Shown here one piece after another: positions 1 through 10,281 of a stretch of 64,000 bases of DNA. Within the stretch, counting starts at the first letter, position 1, and each line of letters starts with the position of its first letter. The stretch is from Diphasiastrum complanatum (taxonomy: Eukaryota; Streptophyta; Lycopodiopsida; Lycopodiales; Lycopodiaceae): NCBI GenBank assembly GCA_029204225.1, contig CM055108.1:19346279-19410278 (forward strand), read 5' to 3'. The notes beneath the pieces are model-generated. The model made no database searches. It saw only the letters and a program-made list of their open reading frames with translations, and was not told the DNA's origin. Position numbers and translations under genes: made by a program.

Positions 1-110
1 AGCTATTGAGAGAGACAGAGGTCATCACCAACATTTGAAGGTGTAGGTTAAGTATAGAGTGTTAATGCTACATGAGTGCCCAAAGTCTAAGGCATGAGCT
101 GACATGGAAG

Positions 111-112
111 GA

Positions 113-156
<44 letters not shown>

Positions 157-208
157 AATAAAGAAAGAAAGAAAGAAAGAGAAAGAAGGAAAGGGAATAG
201 GGTTGAAT

Positions 209-280
<72 letters not shown>
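111..280. repeat. Compound microsatellite (GA)n-(GAAA)n-(GT)n-(GA)n
   Basis: A GA tract (about 111-152) passes into GAAA repeats (to about 184), then a GT tract (about 209-247) and a second GA tract (247-280). The open frames over it on the minus strand are pure Ser-Leu and His-Thr low-complexity translations, so they are not genes. It lies about 570 bp upstream of the phosphate carrier start codon. Confidence 0.95.
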
Positions 281-286
<6 letters not shown>

Positions 287-299
287 AAGGCAATAGGTC

Positions 300-847
300 A
301 CAATAAACTAGGGGTCGGAGAGGGCTTTATTAGGGTTAGGGTTGTGTTAGGGTTTGGTGGTGGGGAGGGGGAAAAGTAGCGCGATCTTGACTAGCGAGAA
401 AAAGTCAGAAGAGACGGCTTCAGCTTGAGCTTGCGCTGGCGTTGCTGCTCGAGCTTGCGCGCCGCCGGTTGCTACTGCTCTGGATCGTCGAAGGAGATGA
501 ATTCTCATCCGCGCAATTGCGACTCTACATTCCAACCTTAAGGATCACGCAGTTTCTGCAGCTCCTATTATTATTGCAGTGCGAGGAAGAATTTCCTGTT
601 TGTGGGTTGATTGCCTCTCGCATCTTCTCGCTACTTGTCTTGTCCCTTGGCATAGTTCCAGCTCCCTCTTTGTCTTTCTCAGCCTTTTTCCTTTCTGAGA
701 TACATACTTAAAGGCTGCCTCACTGTCTGTCTCTGTAGCTGATCTCTTGTGCTGCAGATCTTATCATTGAGTGAGTTGTGATCTGTGAAGTGGGTGCGGG
801 ATTGTGCCTGCATCTGAGATTGTTTAGATTTGCTCGATTTTCCATCA
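300..847 (+). promoter_or_regulatory. Presumed promoter and 5' UTR of the phosphate carrier gene
   Basis: This stretch lies between the microsatellite and the carrier start codon. It becomes pyrimidine-rich from about 590, as plant 5' leaders often are. I see no unambiguous TATA box and cannot place the transcription start. A 5' UTR intron cannot be excluded. The open frames at 347-535 and 442-711 have no recognisable domain. Confidence 0.4.
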
Positions 848-1966
848 ATGGCTTCTCTAGATCTGGAGGCGCAATGCCGTGCATCTGCGCTTCCTGGACA
901 TCTCTATTCCTTCGGCAAGGCCATGCGTCTTCCTTTAGAGGGCATTACGTCTGGATCGATGACGGTGGGTCACCAGGAGCGCAGAAGCATGATGGCATCT
1001 CAGGATTTGCAGGCAATTAACAAATCCAGTGGGTTTTTGATCCCATCCCCCAGCGAGCCTGCCAAGGGAATCAAGCTTTACAGCTCTAAATTCTATCTCG
1101 CCTGCACAGTGGGAGGCATCCTTGCCTGTGGGCCGACCCACACTGGAGTGACTCCATTTGATGTAGTGAAATGTAATATGCAGATCGATCCCATCAAATA
1201 CAACAGCATTACGGGTGGGTTCAAGACTGTGGTGCAGGAGCAAGGCCTGGCGGGGTTGATGCGCGGCTGGGTGCCTACTTTCCTGGGCTACAGCTTCCAG
1301 GGAGCTTGCAAGTATGGCTTCTACGAATACTTCAAGAAATTCTACGCCGACTTAGCTGGCCCTGAGAACGCTGCCAAGTACAAAACAGTTATCTATCTCG
1401 CAGGCTCTGCTTCCGCAGAATTCATTGCAGACATCGGTCTGTGCCCAATGGAAGCTGTGAAGGTGAAGGTGCAGACGCAGCCAGGATTTGCTAAAGGATT
1501 ATCGGATGGGTTGCCGAAAGTAATTGCTGCAGAGGGCGTGGCAGGTCTGTACCGAGGGATAGGTCCTCTGTGGGCGCGTCAGATCCCCTACACCATGATG
1601 AAATTTGCCACATTCGAGAACACAGTGGAGGCTCTGTACAAGTACGTGGTGCCCAAGCCCAAAGAGAAATGCTCCGGCACTGAGCAGCTGGGCGTCAGTT
1701 TTGCTGGTGGATACATTGCAGGTATAGCCTGCGCAATCGTCTCTCATCCCGCTGACAATTTAGTCTCTTTCCTCAACAATCAAAAGGGCGCCACTGTGGG
1801 CGATATTGTCAAAAGTGTCGGCTTAATGCCGCTCTTTGTCCGCGGCTTACCTCTGAGGATCGTGATGATTGGAACTCTCACAGCTGCCCAGTGGAGCATC
1901 TACGACTCTTTCAAGCTCTTCGTTGGGCTGCCAACCACAGGAGGCCATAGTGCCGAGGAACATTAA
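848..1966 (+). CDS. Mitochondrial phosphate carrier, PHT3/MPT type
   Basis: This is a 372-residue member of the mitochondrial carrier family. It imports inorganic phosphate (with H+ or in exchange for OH-) across the inner mitochondrial membrane for ATP synthesis. Three tandem carrier repeats are visible. Their signature loops are TPFDVVKCNMQ (repeat 1), CPMEAVKVKVQ (repeat 2) and SHPADNLVSFLN (repeat 3); the variant third loop is typical of phosphate carriers. GIKLYSSKFYLAC precedes helix 1 and RIVMIGTLTAAQW lies near helix 6. The first 70 or so residues are a poorly conserved presequence. The frame is open from an ATG at 830, but I prefer 848 (context ATCAATGG, Met-Ala-Ser), which gives the usual plant length of about 370. 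The frame has no intron and no disabling change. Family assignment is firm; the paralogue is not determined. Confidence 0.95.
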   Translation: MASLDLEAQCRASALPGHLYSFGKAMRLPLEGITSGSMTVGHQERRSMMASQDLQAINKSSGFLIPSPSEPAKGIKLYSSKFYLACTVGGILACGPTHTGVTPFDVVKCNMQIDPIKYNSITGGFKTVVQEQGLAGLMRGWVPTFLGYSFQGACKYGFYEYFKKFYADLAGPENAAKYKTVIYLAGSASAEFIADIGLCPMEAVKVKVQTQPGFAKGLSDGLPKVIAAEGVAGLYRGIGPLWARQIPYTMMKFATFENTVEALYKYVVPKPKEKCSGTEQLGVSFAGGYIAGIACAIVSHPADNLVSFLNNQKGATVGDIVKSVGLMPLFVRGLPLRIVMIGTLTAAQWSIYDSFKLFVGLPTTGGHSAEEH

Positions 1967-3126
1967 CATATCAATCCATCTTTCCCTGCCAGCAGCAAAC
2001 TTCTCATCTCTGGTGCTTCAGATCATCTGTTGCTGACAGCTTTTAGCTTCAGAGCAGAGATCTAGTAGTAGTTACATATGAGGAAGTCACTGCAAAATAA
2101 GCTGGCAAATCCTTGAAGAAGCTACATCAGGCTGGAAGCTCCTCCAAGTCTCAGTAGCAGCTCTAAAGATTTTGCCACTAATTCAGTATGTATTTTTTGT
2201 TCATAGGGCCATTGGTTTCTAAAGGAGATAATCTAGTGATTCTGCTAGTTTAATCTCTGGATTCAGTCTATTTGCAAGGTTACTGATTTTTTTATTCTCG
2301 AATTCATAAATCAGTGCTGTAGTAAGTTTTGAAATCTTCCAGGATATGGCTCCTTATAAAACTTTTGCTGATCCATATTTCTGTAAATAGAAAGAGTTTG
2401 CATTTGATAAAGATGAGCTTAACTGCTGCATTAATTGCTGCAGTTATTATAAATTCTTAAATAGATGGGATTTCAAGATCAATTTTGTGGGTTGCCTGAA
2501 GTCTGCTCTTTTAGCTCCAAGAAATCTGATGTTGGCAGAAATAATCAAACATCTCTATATTGTTCTCTTCAATTCTGGAATTTAATTGTGCAAAGGCTTA
2601 TACAAATGATTTATGTAACATCAACCTGATTATATTAGTTCTGAGCTTAGCATTACTCCAACATAATGAATCTTCTTATGAGGTCAACATGACAGAAATT
2701 AGAGAATAGCTGCCATGAATCAGAGAATTATCAAAATATACATACTCTAGTTAAGTACACTTAGCAAGCACCAACTAGCCAAACTCCGAGCTTCACAATC
2801 CAAGTGATCCTAGGGGCTTAGTTTGGCCTCTTTGAATTGGGGTGCTTTTACACTTATTTGCCTTTGCAAGCGCAGCCAGCAACATCACTTCCCACTTGCC
2901 TCTCAAACAACTCTAGTGGCAAGCGTTGGTGGAGGTTGACATGCCGCCACTCTTTTACACTATGGAGAATGTGTGGCTCGCATTGCCCCCATGTTGCAAG
3001 CTCAAGATGTCACCTCACATGTCACATAGGGGGGGGCATGTGAAGCGTAATGTGAAAGGGGTAGTGGCTCATTTGCCCCAGTGTATCACCAAATCAAATT
3101 CTAACACATGGTCATTCAGACTTGTT

Positions 3127-3129
<3 letters not shown>
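1967..3129 (+). other. Downstream region of the carrier gene, no gene seen
   Basis: This is probably 3' UTR followed by spacer. It is AT-rich after about 2170. An AATAAA-like signal is not obvious near the stop codon, although AT-rich stretches occur at 2290-2460. The open frames around 2837-3267 include the CT microsatellite and show no domain. I see no poly-A tract right behind the coding region that would mark a young retrocopy. Confidence 0.4.

Positions 3130-3196
<67 letters not shown>
3130..3196. repeat. Microsatellite (CT)n followed by (CACTCT)n
   Basis: A CT dinucleotide tract (about 3130-3166) grades into a hexamer array CACTCT (about five units, to 3196). The two-stage structure suggests that the hexamer grew out of an interrupted CT tract. 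Confidence 0.95.
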
Positions 3197-3197
<1 letters not shown>

Positions 3198-3269
3198 GGC
3201 ACATTCATGCAATCACTATTTGTTTATGAGACTTCCCATTGCAATCATTAACCTCGAGAACAATTGAAG

Positions 3270-4269
3270 TATACTACCTCTTGCACTTGAAATCTTAATC
3301 TTCTATTGAAGAGAAGGCCCTTCATGAAAATAGGAACATACATGGACTTGATTCTAGTCACCAAAACAAGGCCAAAGTAATTGGCACATGATGGAGGAAC
3401 TATCTACTAAACTAAAAGTTAAGCAAACAAAAGAGGAACTTCAATGTCATTCTGAAAGATCATCAATTACTGACATTATCTCAAATTAGAATCAAAGTTT
3501 CAAAGTTGCTCCTTAGATCATAGTTTTTGATTGTTTCGTATAAACCTCTTGATTTTAAACTAAAGTGTGCACCAAATTTAACCATCCTTTCTCTTTTTTG
3601 TTGGATGAGTGATTATGAACCATTTACGTGCTTCTTCGAGTGTCTCCTTCAAAAAGTATTTTGTTCCAAGATTTCTAGATGCTTTACATTATAGAAGGTT
3701 TTGCCACAACCTACGATTCTCCTCATATACGCTTAAGCGAAGTTTTGCACATGATGATATAGTGAAGTTTTGCACATGTTGATATCAAGTTCCCCACATC
3801 CAAATCATCAAGCATTTTTGTAAGGACTCATGATAAGGAACAAATTCTCAATGGTTTCCTCTTAATTGCACAAATACACCATGGAATGGTGAAATCACTT
3901 TTGGCGCACTCCGAACACTTTCTCTACTGCAATCACTTTGTTTTGTGGTACCGTACTTGCAGGTACAGTCCGGGTGCCCTTCGTTTGGAGGTTATAGTCT
4001 TTCATTTGGGTCAAAACAGATAAAGGACCCAAAAATAGGGACTTTTCTAGTATTTGAACTATTTCTTCAAAGTGAAGAAACTTCACCTTTCATAAACTTG
4101 GGACCCAACTTTTATTTCAAAGTGAAGATTTTTATTAAAGTTGAATGCTTCAATTTACTTCAATCCCTTGCATATGAAGTTAGATGGACCCTGGGCAATC
4201 CAATGGCTCTCCTTAATCCGACGGTCCTTGAGCTCACAATCTTGATCGTAGATCTTTTGAAGGTCTGAT
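3270..4269. other. Intergenic, no gene recognised
   Basis: Spacer with a short tandem duplication near 3733-3785, where a roughly 28-bp unit containing GTTTTGCACATG occurs twice. The open frame at 3945-4268 (+) shows no domain I recognise. The composition resembles old retroelement LTR sequence, but I cannot place ends. Confidence 0.3.
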
Positions 4270-4985
4270 CCTGTAGCTATGTATGACTTTGTGCACCCAA
4301 GCTCACTCCGAAATACACCGAGCCCCCACTTTACACTACAGTATTAGCTCCACTAAGGGTGCGCGAGGCCCACGCCTCCTCCACGGCCTGTTTCAAACTT
4401 CCTTCAGAAAAAACCAACTATGGTGATTGATCTGATTACACCCCTCCAGTACCCTCTCTTGCTCAAAGCCGTCCACGGCCTCCTCTGGTTAGGCTCACAC
4501 TAGTAGGGCGCCCATCTGTAGCCTTTCACAGCTTTAGAATTGCCCATTTGGAGAGAAAGATCAAGACTTTTGAATTTCCAAACCCTAGGCCAGGGTTTTC
4601 CTTGGAAATATTGAACTTGGCTGGCTGTTTATAGCTCTTTGGCTGGCCAATTCAATTGATCTAAGGTCGCCCTACAACTGGAAAGCTGATGCTTCAATCC
4701 GTTTGTCAAATGGTGTCCGATTGAATGCAAACCAATTGCAAACACCAAGCAGTCCCTTTACAAAATTTTTAGAATTCCGTGTTTCCTTGAGTTCTGATTT
4801 AGCCGACAACTCTTGTCTTCGAATCCTCTTACAATCTCACGCTTAGCAGGCTTCCGCGTGCTAGAATCTGTGGACCAGTGCCTTACTTTCCGTCTACAAC
4901 CCGCCGTAAACCCTGAACTCTCAGAAGACCCTTCTCCCGAAGCTCTCTTCAATGGCGACACTATATTGTGTACACTCCCTGTACA
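4270..4985 (-). pseudogene. Leader and possible gag start of a minus-strand copia-like element
   Basis: On the minus strand this follows an LTR (5268 to 5000) and a PBS (4998 to 4986), which is where a retrotransposon leader and gag start should lie. A small open frame at 4758-4961 is basic and Ser/Arg-rich with no recognisable gag motif. Neither zinc knuckle nor pol follows on this strand, so the element is broken after its 5' end. The assignment rests on position, not on protein similarity. Confidence 0.4.
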
Positions 4986-4998
4986 GCTCTGATAGCAA
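4986..4998 (-). other. Retrotransposon primer-binding site, minus strand
   Basis: Read on the minus strand this is TTGCTATCAGAGC. It differs at one base from TTGGTATCAGAGC, the common plant copia site complementary to the 3' end of initiator tRNA-Met. It sits 1 bp beyond the end of the LTR at 5000-5268, which fixes that LTR as a 5' LTR of a minus-strand element. Confidence 0.7.
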
Positions 4999-4999
4999 C

Positions 5000-5268
5000 T
5001 TAGAATTTGCTTCGAACAGGAACACAGATCATGCTACAAAGTAACACAGACAGAAAGCACTCTCCATAGCAAGCTCACATGGCAACTATATTTCTCAAAA
5101 TGAAAATACACTGCACATATATTTCTTCACTCAGGCAACCCATGCATGGCCCAGGTTGTCGTTGACGGGACACGTGTCTCGTCGACTCGCCTCATGGCGA
5201 GGTCAACTGATCCTTATCCACTGATAGGATTTACAGTACAATAACATAATGATTCTACTAAATTCTAA
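5000..5268 (-). repeat. Copia LTR, minus orientation, inverted mate of 8057-8326
   Basis: About 269 bp bounded by TTAGAATT and AATTCTAA ends. Nearly its whole length matches the reverse complement of 8057-8326. Shared landmarks are the GGATAAGGATCAG/CTGATCCTTATCC segment, the CATGCATGG motif and the segment CAGTGTATTTTCATTTTGAG. With the adjacent PBS it is a 5' LTR of a minus-strand element. Confidence 0.85.
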
Positions 5269-5286
5269 CTAAATGATGATGCTTTT

Positions 5287-5445
5287 GTGATGTCTTCATA
5301 TATGCTTGCTAATGATGGAGATCTAGATCCATGGTGGATTGATAGTGGTGCAAGCTCACACATGACTTTTCACAAAGAATACTTCACTTCTTTGTTGGCA
5401 TATGGAGATTGTTGGAAAGAGGTGTATGAAAAAATAGGTCAAATA
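5287..5445 (+). pseudogene. Copia protease fragment
   Basis: The frame reads ...DPWWIDSGASSHMTFHKEYF, the aspartic protease start of Ty1/copia polyproteins, with the active-site DSG intact. It stops after about 50 residues and runs into unrelated sequence near 5440. It begins only 18 bp after the minus-oriented LTR, so gag is absent. It is probably the 5' remnant of the element whose RT lies at 6500-7357. Confidence 0.8.
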
Positions 5446-5489
5446 GAATCGAAGGAAAAGATCTCGAACGACAAGAATTAAAACTTATC

Positions 5490-6300
5490 ATGTGCAGCGG
5501 AATAAATTATCTTTCTCTTTCTCTATGCATGACTACGCCCATCAATTTTGAACAAAACAATAGTGATAGAAATCACGTTCAATCTTATGTAACTAACTTT
5601 GAAATCACTAGTACTACAATGATTACGTAGCCAAACATTAAAACATTGAATTATCAGACAAACAGTAAGAGATTATCAGCTACAAAAGCATTATAGAGAA
5701 GCATTCATACTGACATGATACTGAATGCAATAAAAAGAAACAAATCAGAATGGAAATGAGCACAAAGGAATTGCGGATCAAAACCTTGTGCTTTGAGCTA
5801 TCTCTGAGTAACTGTAACTCTTTCTGAATTAAGCACTTCCTCTAATAAGCAGTAAGTGCAATAGCAAACTCTAAATCAACTCTAAAGAACTGAGCTAGAA
5901 TGCTCAAGAGTGTTCAAGCTTGAAATCTTGAGAGAGAGCTTGGTGTATATTCGCGATCAATAAGGAAACTATTGATCATTTGAAACCATGCTCGAACAGA
6001 TTGCTTCAAGCCGTAAAGTGCTTTATGGAGTTTACACACGTGACAAGAGCACAACATAAACCAGCAGCACAACCCAATTTATACACCTGCTGAACATAGG
6101 GGAAGCTCCAACATTTCCACAATACCTAGAGATTACTCAGATCCACTAGTGGAAAAAAGGTGATACTATGACATTCGAGATGAGTTATTGCGAGAAGAAT
6201 CAAAACCTGATAGTCCGTTATCTACTCCAATCCTCACACAAGAGTTACTCCTATAGGGACTAGAAGTTTTCTCTGAACTCCTACAAGCTCAGATCACCAT
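5490..6300 (-). repeat. Insertion with LTR-like sequence related to 28570-29010
   Basis: This block separates the protease fragment from the RT of the plus-strand copia element. About 5500-5860 aligns by eye to the reverse complement of 28570-29010. Shared stretches include GTAACTAACTTTGAAATCA, CTAATAAGCAGTAAG and a TGACTAC-ACC-ATCAA segment. It is therefore probably a degraded LTR or solo LTR of a second retroelement family. 5860-6300 has no coding content I recognise. Confidence 0.55.
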
Positions 6301-6311
6301 GCCATTCCATA

Positions 6312-8000
6312 GTGATATCAAAGCTCCCTAAGTGGTTTGAGAGATTTTTGGAGAGCCGCGACATGGATGACTTTCCAAGATCATCTAGTCAGGGAGAGCT
6401 ACGAAGATCAACAAGAGAGGAGACACAACTTAAAAGGTATGAAGTTATGCTCTCTTATCTAGCATTATTCAAAGCAAAGAACCTTCAACTTATGTTGAAG
6501 TGAAGGATGATGACATTTGGGTCAAGGCCACAGGAGAGGAGATGGAGTCAATTGCTAAGCAAAGCACATGGGACTTAGTGGAACCACCAGTTGGCAAGAA
6601 ACCCATTGGTCGTAAATGGGTATATAGGACTATGTACCATGCAGATGGAAGTATAACAACGCACAAAGCAAGATTGGTGATCAAAGGGTATGCACAAAGT
6701 AAAGCGTTTGACTATGAGGAGACCTTTGTGCCAGTATGTAAGTGGAATACTCTACGTCTACTTGTTGCTTTAGCTTCACATTTTGGTTGGCCTTTGCATC
6801 AGATGGATGTGAAATCTGCTTTTCTAAATGGTGAGTTAGAAGAAGAGGTGTTCATGGATCAACCTGAAGGCCTTGTAGCGAAAGGACAGGAGAATAAAGT
6901 ATGTCGCTTGAAGAAAGCACTTTATGGTCTTAAACAAGCACCACGTGCATGGTACAGCAGGATTGATGCCTACTTTCGGTCTAAGGGGATGGTGAGAATA
7001 CATTTTGATCTGAATCTTTATGTCTTATGCTTTGGTGGTATGGTTGCTTTGATTGCTCTTTATGTTGATGACTTGATTATCATGGGAAAAAATCAAGAGA
7101 TGATAGACACGATCAAGAAAGACCTCATGGAACAATTCAAGATGACAGATCTCAGCCTAATGCACTATTGCCTTGGAGCGGAGATGTGGCAAAAAGGACA
7201 TGAAGTGGGTCTAACACAAGTGAAGTATGTCAGAGAGTTGCTGCATAGGTTCAGGTTGCAGGATTGCAAGCCAGTGAACACTCCAATTGGACCAGGTAAA
7301 AAGCTTTCTAAGCTTGACGAGTCACAGCCATTTGATGCTACATTGTATGGCAGTTAGTAGGGAGCTTGATTTACCTTACCGTGACTAGACCAGATATATA
7401 CTATGTTGTTGGTATTGTAAGTCAGTTTATGGCAGCACCTACGGAAATGCAGTGGAAGGCAGCTAAGTGCATTTTGCATTATGTCAAAGGCACTTCAGAT
7501 TATGGCTTGGTTAGGAAGCATGAGGGCTTACCTGAGTTATGTGGCTATGTGGATGCGGATTGGGGAGGTGACTATGATGATCGTAGATCCACCACAGGGT
7601 ATGTATTCTAGTTTGTGGCAGTTGCTTTTCCTAGTCCAGCAAAAAGCAAAGTACAGTTGCTTTATCCACCACAAAAGCAGAGTATAAGGCAATGTGTAGT
7701 GCAGCATAGAAAGCTATATGGTTGAGGCAAATCTTGGAAGAAGTTGGCATAGAGAATCCCAAAACGATACATAGCGACAGTTAGAGTGACATTCAGCTAG
7801 CAAAGAATCCAGTGTTCCATGCGAGAACCAAACACATTGAGATTCAGTATCGCTTTATATGTGAGAGGCTGCTGAGTCATGAAATTCATGTTGTTCATTG
7901 TAGTACGGACGAACAACTAGCTGATAAATTTACCAAGCCACTTGTTAGAGAAAAGTTTGATAAGTTTAGATCAAATCTTCCTGTACTTAAAGTTTGTTGA
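6312..8000 (+). pseudogene. Copia pol: RT and RNase H, disrupted
   Basis: This is the 3' half of a Ty1/copia polyprotein. The intact run at 6500-7357 carries the RT. It shows GRKWVYRTMYHADGSI, KARLVIKGYAQ, the QMDVKSAFLNGELEEEV block, LKKALYGLKQAPRAWY, the catalytic YVDDLII motif and DCKPVNTPIGPGKKL. A TAG ends this frame at 7357. RNase H continues at 7366-7611 (AKCILHYVKGTSDYGL, GYVDADWGGD) and, after further stops, at 7812-8000 (KHIEIQYRFICERL, DKFTKPL). At least two stops or frameshifts make it non-functional. The upstream piece 6312-6503 looks like the linker before RT. The 3' LTR follows at 8057. Confidence 0.93.
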
Positions 8001-8056
8001 CTTTAAAGCTATGTATATGATTGCATAAAAAGTAGACTCTACTTTAAGGGAGAGAG

Positions 8057-8326
8057 TTAGAATTAAAATAGAATCACTATGTTTCTGTACTGTGGATCCT
8101 ATCAGTGGATAAGGATCAGTTGGCCTTGCCACGAGGTGAGTCGATGGGACACGCATCCCGTCAACGGCAACCTAGGTCATGCATGGGTTGCCTGAGTGAA
8201 GAAATATATGTACAGTGTATTTTCATTTTGAGAAATACGATTGCCATGTGAGCTTGTTGTGGAGAGTGTTTTCTGTCTATGTTACTGTGTAGCATGATCT
8301 GCGTTACTGTTCAAAGCAAATTCTAA
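8057..8326 (+). repeat. 3' LTR of the plus-strand copia element
   Basis: It is preceded by a purine-rich tract (AAGGGAGAGAG, 8046-8056) that fits a PPT. It runs from TTAGAATT to AATTCTAA, about 270 bp. It is the inverted match of 5000-5268 rather than a direct repeat of a 5' LTR. Confidence 0.85.
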
Positions 8327-8369
8327 GTAATTTGTATCTTGAACATCCAAACCATCCTCATCAAGAGTA

Positions 8370-8540
8370 AGATTACCTTTCTTGTCTCCTTGATCTCTCT
8401 TCTTCTTGTAGCGCTCACTTGCAAAGTGTTCTTTGATGCCACAATAGAAGCATTTGAGCATTAATCTATCTTTCTTTTTGCCACTTGAAGAAGCCTCCCC
8501 TTGATCTTGCCCTTTAGACCACTTACTTTTGCTTTTGCCA
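8370..8540 (-). pseudogene. Copia gag zinc-knuckle fragment
   Basis: The minus-strand translation contains KCFYCGIKEHFASERYKKK. This is a CCHC knuckle (CX2CX4HX4C) whose last Cys has become Arg. It is followed by Lys/Arg-rich sequence, as in copia gag. No longer frame surrounds it. It is not in the right order to belong with the RT fragment at 9165-9353. Confidence 0.6.
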
Positions 8541-8559
8541 ATTCAGATCCAAATCATCT

Positions 8560-9160
8560 AAAGATCTTTGGTTACAAAAACAAACAATTCACTAATCTTG
8601 CCAATGTAGAAAAATCAGCATCTATACACATGCTAACTCTAATAGAACTTGATCAAACATGAATCAAAACATAAATAGAAGCTACTGTCTATACAACAAT
8701 AGTACCCTACTATATTTCACACGTGGATCCAAAAATAACAATAACAAATCATTCTACACATAAAATTGCAAGATATCACAAGTAGAGTGCTCCAATAAAA
8801 AGTAGAATCCAAGAGAACCATGTATAAGCATGAATGATGTAAGAGAGGTAGAAGATCATCCTTCTCTCACGTGTGTACAGCTATATATAGCAGATCCATG
8901 AATAATCAAAAGTTTGGTTTCCCTCCAAAATGATAAAACCCTAACATAGAGTGACTAGGTTCCATGAACCTTATTCAAATTTGAATCTACTAGTAACTTG
9001 ATTTTCTAGCTTTCCCTCCAACTCTAAAATGAGTAATTTCAAATGCATTTAGACTAATATGACTATAAAAAGTAAATGTCTAAGTCTAATATGAAATTGG
9101 CCTCAATTGCCAAATAAACAAATGTAGCATTTGACTCAATATTGATCAAACTAGTTGAAA
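8560..9160. other. Spacer between copia fragments, no gene seen
   Basis: AT-rich sequence without a supported coding region. It may be LTR or leader sequence of the flanking minus-strand fragments, but I cannot identify ends. Confidence 0.3.
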
Positions 9161-9164
9161 TCTC

Positions 9165-9353
9165 TCACACTTTGTGTAGTTTGCATACCTTTCGCTCTTG
9201 CCCCTTCACAATGAATCCTTGTGATTGGACCATGTACACTTCCTCCTCCAAGTTACCATTCAAAAATGCATATTTTGCATCCATTCGATGGATCTTCCAC
9301 CCAAAATGAGATGCTAAGGCAATGATAAGGCATAGCATAGTCCACTTAGCCAT
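9165..9353 (-). pseudogene. Copia RT fragment
   Basis: The short translation includes IALASHFGWKIHRMDAKYAF, then LNGNLEEEVYM and KGQERKVCKLHKV. This is the copia RT block around the first catalytic Asp (here MDAKYAFLNG). The frame opens abruptly at a sequence change near 9370 and ends after about 60 residues. It resembles the RT at 6500-7357 (ASHFGW, LNGELEEEV, KGQENKVC), so it probably belongs to the same family. Confidence 0.85.
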
Positions 9354-9439
9354 GGGAGCAAATGTCTCTTCTGAAGAAACCTTGAGTTTCTACTTCTTCA
9401 AAGCTTTAGTATTTTTCTGTCTCTCCTTACAGTTTTTGG

Positions 9440-9655
9440 GGCTAGGCCGACATATTGGATGAGGACGACACCAAATAATCGGACATCCACAAGCCAAGCC
9501 CAAGATGAGTTATCGGGCATGGATGAACTATCGAACCTCAGCTACTCAGGCATGAAGTTTTCAAACTATCACAATCCACCGCCGCCATGCAACATTAACA
9601 AAGATGTAGTTAACGGATGTTTAGCTAAACTTTTAGCTAATCAAATCTTGTAATC
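9440..9655. other. Spacer with unassigned open frame
   Basis: The open frame 9459-9653 (+) is Ser/Asn/Pro-rich with no domain I recognise. It may be LTR sequence. Confidence 0.25.
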
Positions 9656-9699
9656 CAATTCAGTATGATATATGTATTGGATAGGCAAGAGTAGAATAG

Positions 9700-10195
9700 C
9701 GTCCTAAGTGCAACACTCAGTGAGGTGCGTATCGAGAAATCAATATAGTTCTGGCAGTAGCTAATTCATTCGTGAAAGAGAGAATACCTCTCTCACGCCA
9801 ATGCACTGATCTGAAAAAAAGACAACACTCAAACAATATTGCTAATGTATACTCAATTTTGATAATACATATGAGTTACAGTTTTCTGCAAATGTGCACA
9901 ATCTCTGAATGTTGTGATGCTTATTCAATTTATCAATAAATATATTTCTACTGTCATCAGACATTATCTGTTGTTCATAAATTCATAGTCAGATTAGCAA
10001 TAGTTATCTGCTATTTGGAGGATGACTGATCGTGGTTAGAAGTAGTAACTTTGTCTGACAGATCGGCTCCATCTGATCTCAAGCTGGAATCGTCGCCTGA
10101 GGTAAAATCGTTAGATTCCAATAAAAGATAAAAGAAAGCCCGGATTGACAGATTCACAACAGTGGACGCAGAGCGACTCCTAAAGATTCCAACAG
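9700..10195 (+). repeat. Putative 5' LTR of the copia element at 10.2-13.5 kb
   Basis: The sequence immediately upstream of a clear PBS must be LTR if the element is intact at its 5' side. The 3' edge is about 10195 (ending AACA, 1 bp before the PBS). The 5' edge is not visible; 9700 is a guess. I found no second copy in the window, because the element is truncated within RT. Confidence 0.5.
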
Positions 10196-10196
10196 T

Positions 10197-10208
10197 GGTA
10201 TCAGAGCA
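10197..10208 (+). other. Retrotransposon primer-binding site
   Basis: TGGTATCAGAGC exactly matches the plant copia site complementary to the initiator tRNA-Met 3' end. A degenerate look-alike (GTGGACGCAGAGC) lies about 37 bp upstream and may be a decayed duplicate. Confidence 0.85.
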
Positions 10209-10281
10209 AGATAGGCTAATCAGACTTGAAAATCCTCAGAGCCACAAGGCTCAATACGATCCGCCAAGGTTGATCACAACT

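Noticed and set aside
68-301. Minus-strand frames rich in Ser-Leu and His-Thr
   Set aside because: They are translations of GA and GT microsatellites.
935-1747. Minus-strand frames inside the phosphate carrier (935-1243, 1499-1747)
   Set aside because: Antisense shadows of a well-supported carrier coding region, with no domains.
10158-10170. GTGGACGCAGAGC as a second working PBS
   Set aside because: Too many mismatches; the exact site 37 bp downstream is the better choice.
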